From Gammaproteobacteria bacterium (GTDB lineage: Bacteria; Pseudomonadota; Gammaproteobacteria; Enterobacterales; Kangiellaceae), in assembly GCA_013373545.1 (NCBI GenBank), contig JABXHQ010000074.1, positions 1-47,320 of the forward strand: DNA of 47,320 bases. The letters run 5' to 3'. The position numbers and the translations under genes were made by a program. A model generated the notes under the pieces. It worked only from the letters and a program-made list of their open reading frames with translations, made no database searches and was not told where the DNA came from. This document shows, piece by piece, positions 44,901-47,320 of the stretch (positions are counted from its first letter, which is position 1; the number at the start of each line of letters is the position of its first letter).

Positions 44901-45681
44901 CATTGAAGGTATCGTGCGCGTCAGTCCTTTCGAAATTCAGGAATATTACGATAATCCCGATGCACGTTTTGAATATGCGGGCATGGCGTATCACATGCGC
45001 TATATGGGTAACTTATTGGATCACAATAATAAGCCCGATCTAGAAGGTGTCACAAAACCACTGCCGGTGTTGTTACTGCATGGTGCTGAGCATCCAACCG
45101 CGGTTCAAGTGGACGAACTAATGGGCTCACGTGAAATTGTTGTGAAGTCAGTCGGTCAACAGTTGAGTCTATTGAGTGGCTTATCTGGCGCTACTATTTT
45201 AGGGGATGGACGGGTTGTTCTGATCCTTGACGTTCCAGCGTTGACACGACGAGCTGACGCAACTGTGGTTAGCGAGCTGGGAGTTGAAGAAGCTACATTC
45301 GAAGACCGAGTTCCGACTGTTATGGTGGTTGATGATTCGATTACTGTACGAAAAGTTACCCAACGTCTATTGCAGCGCCATGATTATGACGTGGTGTTAG
45401 CAAAGGATGGTGTTGACGCATTGAATGTACTGTCGGACCACAAACCAGACGTAATGTTGTTAGACATTGAAATGCCACGTATGGATGGCTTTGAGCTGGC
45501 AACCATTATTCGTCATGATGATAAGTTAAAAGAGTTACCGATCATTATGATCACTTCACGAACCGGTGAGAAACATCGCGAGCGTGCTGAATCTATCGGT
45601 GTTAACCGGTATATGGGTAAACCTTACAACGAAGTTGATTTACTCCAGACGATAGAGTCTTTATTACCCGGTAAGCAGTAA
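38992..45681 (+). CDS. chpA: Hybrid chemosensory kinase ChpA with multiple Hpt domains
   Basis: A 2229-residue CheA-type kinase. An N-terminal Hpt-like domain keeps His49 (LHQVRGTLQ). A second, near residues 475-500 (VLLTEIQGGLQIVGF), lacks a His. Five clear Hpt sites follow: His676 (HTLKGS), His1019 (HTLKGS), His1161 (HTLKRG, Gly replaced by Arg), His1317 (HTFKGS) and His1498 (HTLKGG). An acidic linker at about 760-965 separates the first two of these. Then come the dimerisation helices, the ATPase domain (NAMDHG near 1819, DDGRG near 1860, GRGVGMDVV near 1911), a CheW-like domain, and a C-terminal receiver (VVDDSITVRK; phospho-Asp2158 in LLDIEMPRMDG). It phosphorylates PilG and PilH. Its stop overlaps the chpB start by one base (TAATG). 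Confidence 0.96.
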   Translation: MADTNEQLALSWVRKEINKSLDQARQGLEAFAENESDVTQIRFCISCLHQVRGTLQMLEFHGASLFAEEMEHLAQAISEGKFVARDKALEVLMASMLQLPSYLDRVQEGRKDLPVILLPLLNELRTSRGASAVSESAIFAPQIAGIEPPTSASGKKQVDAGKFAELAKKFRVHYQKGLLGVIKGSNVKEGIQRMHKVLEKLEEETSGHPVAHLWWIADGFLFSIIEKGQYKDANVHALLGRIDRHIKRLADLGAEALNDTIPDDLLKNLLYYVAKAESQNAKVVRLKERFNLAATFLSETEVEEERRRLQGPDAGAIETVVSAINDDLINVKDTLDLFVRGTNKTPEKIKELIPSLQKITDTLGILGLGIPRDVIKQQIATLSKVAESGDNISDAVVMDVAGALLFVEANLANIKSQELGQNEESSPEELAAKQDKAASEAQLDDAKVHLLKASRGNLQKAKEKIVDFIASSFDFSLVADVPVLLTEIQGGLQIVGFGDASDLLNKAHDYVERRLINEQHKPDEAVMDALADIITTVEYCLENYGEIGSRAFDSVIGAAQESQQILEEDLAKAAPLKKDEPAPAVPKEPEVKLPAPDTSAAAESAATPAPSKPVEYASSQSSADKAYDESLIDDDVLEIFLEEAEEELASINELFPQLQNDIDDEESLTTIRRSFHTLKGSGRLVGASLAGELAWSIENMLNRVLDGSIKLDETVFAIMRDATDFMPKLIDAFSKNQVPSETPDQIMARAHAYAKGEVYTPPADVSDTVEPAAESAGVESPEATGIPEVEAATPDESNDELPELTDDLPEVPETATESLDESGDLAFAESEEIDELPVVDDEVTLEDTVSEADEELTFELNEDDETLEFAEEVIEEDDGVATISLEEASADDSDSANEGLDFGEFDGELLETADEAQEDEAAEFEPVGVDDVLEISEGLDEDIPTLEMPEELASDDADLEEYSLESVSRQSVESRIDPVLLEIFVNEAEGHLEVIQQNVAQWQNETRSLASDELLRAMHTLKGSAHMAEVAEVADLAAPLESIVKEYKQRNATLSDEFKHEMAAASEYLNHCVAALKDNQHYLSDEKDRLAQVFEEQRKQLIKLTGPAEETKTKVVHRDPELLGIFLAEGMDIVSEAQDLLTHWQQKGSLEAQHNLQAEMHTLKRGANMAMLDEVEQLASALESFVSKPNQSTLDDGFYTLGNRALDCVLELLNTAAVEHELPSPETLIAELKQWHQKETVPTVTKPTAIESEKEDVTETILPGDVHQAADEIDDELLEFFLEEADELIEEIESNLEAWKSDIGNLLPVNNLQRNLHTFKGSARMAGVMNLGNIAHALEDLYEEIGSDHLAAQPFHIDFSLRVLDYFRHVIEQLRDDGQYQYDESLLDSIRQLVAGDNSEFESEASIPDAVTTDVVEEVDESAAQPENNAEVEPIVPEAPAVEAQVQSIELDEDGEEVLEIYLEEAAEILQNMDEALQVWSKEPSNKSSIETLQRSLHTLKGGARLSDLTALGDLTHELETYFEKVADGQIEATDQQVEFVMRGYDVIHHLVDEVGASRMLTTPVAYMNELMHVIKGKPMAPAPAAPISAPSKAAPEVKKPAEVVPFEKKAAESVTNDAAARRPKQQEVVRIAADQLESLVNLTGETSIFRARLEQQISLLRYNLDEMNQALDRLKDQLRNMEIETDAQIEYRREVAGVDYEEFDPLEFDRYTRQQELTRSLGESAADIASLKESLDNLASDSETLLLQQGRVNTEMSERLMRTRMVPFDSLVPRLRRIVRQIGNELGKAVDLAISAEGEMDRTVLERMIAPIEHMLRNAMDHGIESIEERQAAGKSETGRVRIRLFREGSEIFIEIQDDGRGLNIDAIRKKALERGLINENSELSDHELQQMIFEAGFSTAQKVTQISGRGVGMDVVSSEIKQMGGVVEINSVRGKGATFTVKLPFTVSVNQALMISVGDDIFAVPLTNIEGIVRVSPFEIQEYYDNPDARFEYAGMAYHMRYMGNLLDHNNKPDLEGVTKPLPVLLLHGAEHPTAVQVDELMGSREIVVKSVGQQLSLLSGLSGATILGDGRVVLILDVPALTRRADATVVSELGVEEATFEDRVPTVMVVDDSITVRKVTQRLLQRHDYDVVLAKDGVDALNVLSDHKPDVMLLDIEMPRMDGFELATIIRHDDKLKELPIIMITSRTGEKHRERAESIGVNRYMGKPYNEVDLLQTIESLLPGKQ

Positions 45682-47320
45682 TGACAAGCAAGGAAAGTTT
45701 ATCAATTGGATTGATTTCGTCGGGTGGCGAAGAGACCCAGCAGTATATTGAGTTGTTGCAACAACATGCGGTGGTGATTGATTTTCAATTGTCACCGCAA
45801 AATATTACGGCGGATCATATTGGCAATGACGATTTAAATGTTTGGCTTCTCGATATTGAAGATCATGATTGGACGGACGAGTTAGACGACTTACTCGATC
45901 AATCGCGCGTTCCAGTCTTCTTTCATGAGCGTGGCTCATTAACTAAGCAAACTCATCCGCATTTTTGGGTTGAAAAGCAAATCGAGCGCTTGTACGAAAT
46001 GGCTGGCTTGGAATACCGCCGCGAGCCAAATGACGACGCAACTCCTACTTCCATACCTGACAAGCCTGATGTGGCTGCCGCTAACGAACCGAGTGAAGAA
46101 ACTGAAGCATCGGTCTCGCGCCTTGAGCAGGCGACCGAAGAGCTCAGCAGTACATTGCTGGATATAGCAAAAGATGCGAGTTTTGAAAATGTTGCTGAGC
46201 TAACTAAACCGATAGAGTCGATTGCGGATGAGTTGTCGAGCTTTGCAGAAGAGCCTGCCACTAAGCACGAGCCCACACTTGACTCCCGAGAGACTACAGA
46301 GGCGCCACTTGATCTTAGCGAAAGTCGCCAAGACGATTCAGCCTCTGTTGAAATAGAGATGCCAGACGACGGCTTTGAGCTGCAAGATGAAGCCGCTGAG
46401 ACTCTTGATTCGCCACTTTCACTCGATGACACCGAGCTATCCTTAGCGGATGATTTACCAGCTGATGATAGATTCGATGCGGAAACTTTGGAGCAAAGCC
46501 AAAGCGATGGATTAGAGCTAGCCGCATTGGATGAGCAGGATATGCTGGACTCATCCAGTGATGATTCAGACTCGCAAGAAAATGACTTTGAGTTCAGTGA
46601 TGAGTTTAACTTAGAAGAGACTGCCACTGACCACCTCTCTCATGAAGATGCCATCGAGGCAGCAGAAACTGAGTCGACGGATGATTTTGCGTCTACAACC
46701 TTGGCGGAAGGTGAATCGTCACTCAGCGAAACTGATAGCTTAACTGAGACACCATCGGTTCATCAGCCCACTAATCTTGACCAGGTGAGTCATGATATCG
46801 ACTCTAATGATGACGATATCAGTTACGATGACTTCGAATTTTTAACTGCCGATAACACTGCGCCTGAATCAGATCTTGACTTAACCGCAGATTCGGAAGA
46901 CGCACTCGACGTGTCTGACGCCACTCAATCTACCCAAACTGAGGCTGCTCCAGCGGACGATTTCAGCTTGGATTTTTCATTGGATGAAGCAGAATTACAG
47001 CCCTCTTCGTTTGATGATCCCGAGCCAGACGATAGCGATCTTGATTGGGATGCTAATGATTTATCCGGGTTTGATTTTAGCGAACTCGATGACGAACCGG
47101 CAGAAAATACTGCAACGAAACAGCAAGAAGCGGGTTTGGATGAGATTAATTTAGAACTGGACTTGTCCTTTGATGAATCTGAATCATCTGATGCTGATAG
47201 CATTGAGCTCGATAAATCCACATTGGCGGCAACCGATTCGCATCAGCCGCAAGCTGAGGTTGAACAGGAGCCGTCAGCGTTTGAACAGGAGCCGTCAGCG
47301 GGTGAACAGGAGCCGTCAGC
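45681..47320 (+). CDS. chpB: ChpB, CheB-like methylesterase, N-terminal part (cut by window edge)
   Basis: The frame opens with ATG at 45681, sharing one base with the chpA stop, and stays open for 546 codons to the right edge. Residues 1-110 form a receiver-like domain lacking the usual phospho-Asp pattern (IGLISSGGEETQQYIELLQQH, VWLLDIEDHDWTDELDDLL, VPVFFHERGS, HFWVEKQIERLYEMAG), which is how ChpB proteins of the Pil-Chp system start. From about 115 on the chain is a very acidic Asp/Glu/Ser-rich linker more than 430 residues long, ending in tandem EQEPSA units. The catalytic CheB domain that would demethylate PilJ must lie beyond the window. Identity rests on the head domain and operon position. 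Confidence 0.8.
   Translation, partial: MTSKESLSIGLISSGGEETQQYIELLQQHAVVIDFQLSPQNITADHIGNDDLNVWLLDIEDHDWTDELDDLLDQSRVPVFFHERGSLTKQTHPHFWVEKQIERLYEMAGLEYRREPNDDATPTSIPDKPDVAAANEPSEETEASVSRLEQATEELSSTLLDIAKDASFENVAELTKPIESIADELSSFAEEPATKHEPTLDSRETTEAPLDLSESRQDDSASVEIEMPDDGFELQDEAAETLDSPLSLDDTELSLADDLPADDRFDAETLEQSQSDGLELAALDEQDMLDSSSDDSDSQENDFEFSDEFNLEETATDHLSHEDAIEAAETESTDDFASTTLAEGESSLSETDSLTETPSVHQPTNLDQVSHDIDSNDDDISYDDFEFLTADNTAPESDLDLTADSEDALDVSDATQSTQTEAAPADDFSLDFSLDEAELQPSSFDDPEPDDSDLDWDANDLSGFDFSELDDEPAENTATKQQEAGLDEINLELDLSFDESESSDADSIELDKSTLAATDSHQPQAEVEQEPSAFEQEPSAGEQEPS
47262..47320 (+). repeat. Tandem 21-base repeat inside chpB
   Basis: Three copies of gaacaggagccgtcagcg (47262-47279, 47283-47300, and 47304 to the edge, incomplete) occur with a 21-base period. 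The 18-base cores are identical, and only the joining codon varies (ttt, ggt). The unit codes for EQEPSA plus one residue and may continue past the window. Confidence 0.9.

Noticed and set aside
45953-46627. 224-codon Ser-rich ORF on the minus strand
   Set aside because: It is the antisense of the Asp/Glu-rich chpB linker; GAT, GAA and GAC codons read backwards give Ser and Leu codons and few stops.

Overview
The window looks like chromosomal DNA of a free-living gammaproteobacterium of moderate G+C content. The evidence is a typical gammaproteobacterial gene set (TrmB, HemW, RdgB, ProC, YggS, YggT, PilT/PilU, RuvX, YqgE, GshB, MutY/YggX, RarD) and a complete-looking Pil-Chp chemosensory operon. 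The genus cannot be fixed from the sequence alone; something near Kangiella, Pleionea or other marine relatives of Pseudomonas would fit. There is no sign of a phage, plasmid, insertion sequence or CRISPR array.

Layout. 1-5.5 kb: the start of an acidic repeat protein that leaves the window, a YheT-like hydrolase divergent from a thioesterase and RarD, then a metal-type TonB-dependent receptor with a small Cys/His-rich exported protein. 5.5-7.8 kb: an orphan HisA-like barrel, a CRP/FNR regulator and an exported Sel1-repeat protein. 7.8-12.3 kb: a 1478-residue membrane hybrid sensor (two propellers, kinase, receiver, class III cyclase). 12.4-17.6 kb: a ThrE-type exporter, two small membrane proteins, a truncated haemoglobin, a nitrilase, an exported methyltransferase, an ArsI-like protein and a SigZ-like ECF sigma factor. 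17.6-19.2 kb: tRNA-Phe, yggX and mutY. 19.3-21.2 kb: an SLC13 transporter with RCK_C domains.

21.4-47.3 kb is a conserved core whose order follows the Pseudomonas aeruginosa PA0382-PA0414 neighbourhood as I remember it: trmB, hemW, rdgB, DUF4426, (dynamin-like GTPase here), yggT, proC, yggS, pilT, pilU, ruvX, yqgE, tonB, gshB, then pilG-pilH-pilI-pilJ-pilK-chpA-chpB. The pil/chp genes run rightward; the housekeeping genes between run leftward. ChpA is 2229 residues with five clear Hpt histidines plus an N-terminal Hpt-like site. ChpB is cut by the window edge after 546 codons.

How it may work together. PilT and PilU power pilus retraction, and the Pil-Chp cascade (PilJ to ChpA to PilG/PilH, with PilK and ChpB adapting PilJ) controls it. 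In P. aeruginosa that cascade feeds cAMP and the CRP homologue Vfr. This window also carries a CRP-family regulator with conserved ligand and DNA-contact residues, and a nearby kinase-cyclase hybrid. A link between them is an inference, and the cyclase has an atypical purine-selecting residue. Several unexplained inverted repeats lie in intergenic regions, the most striking between gshB and pilG.
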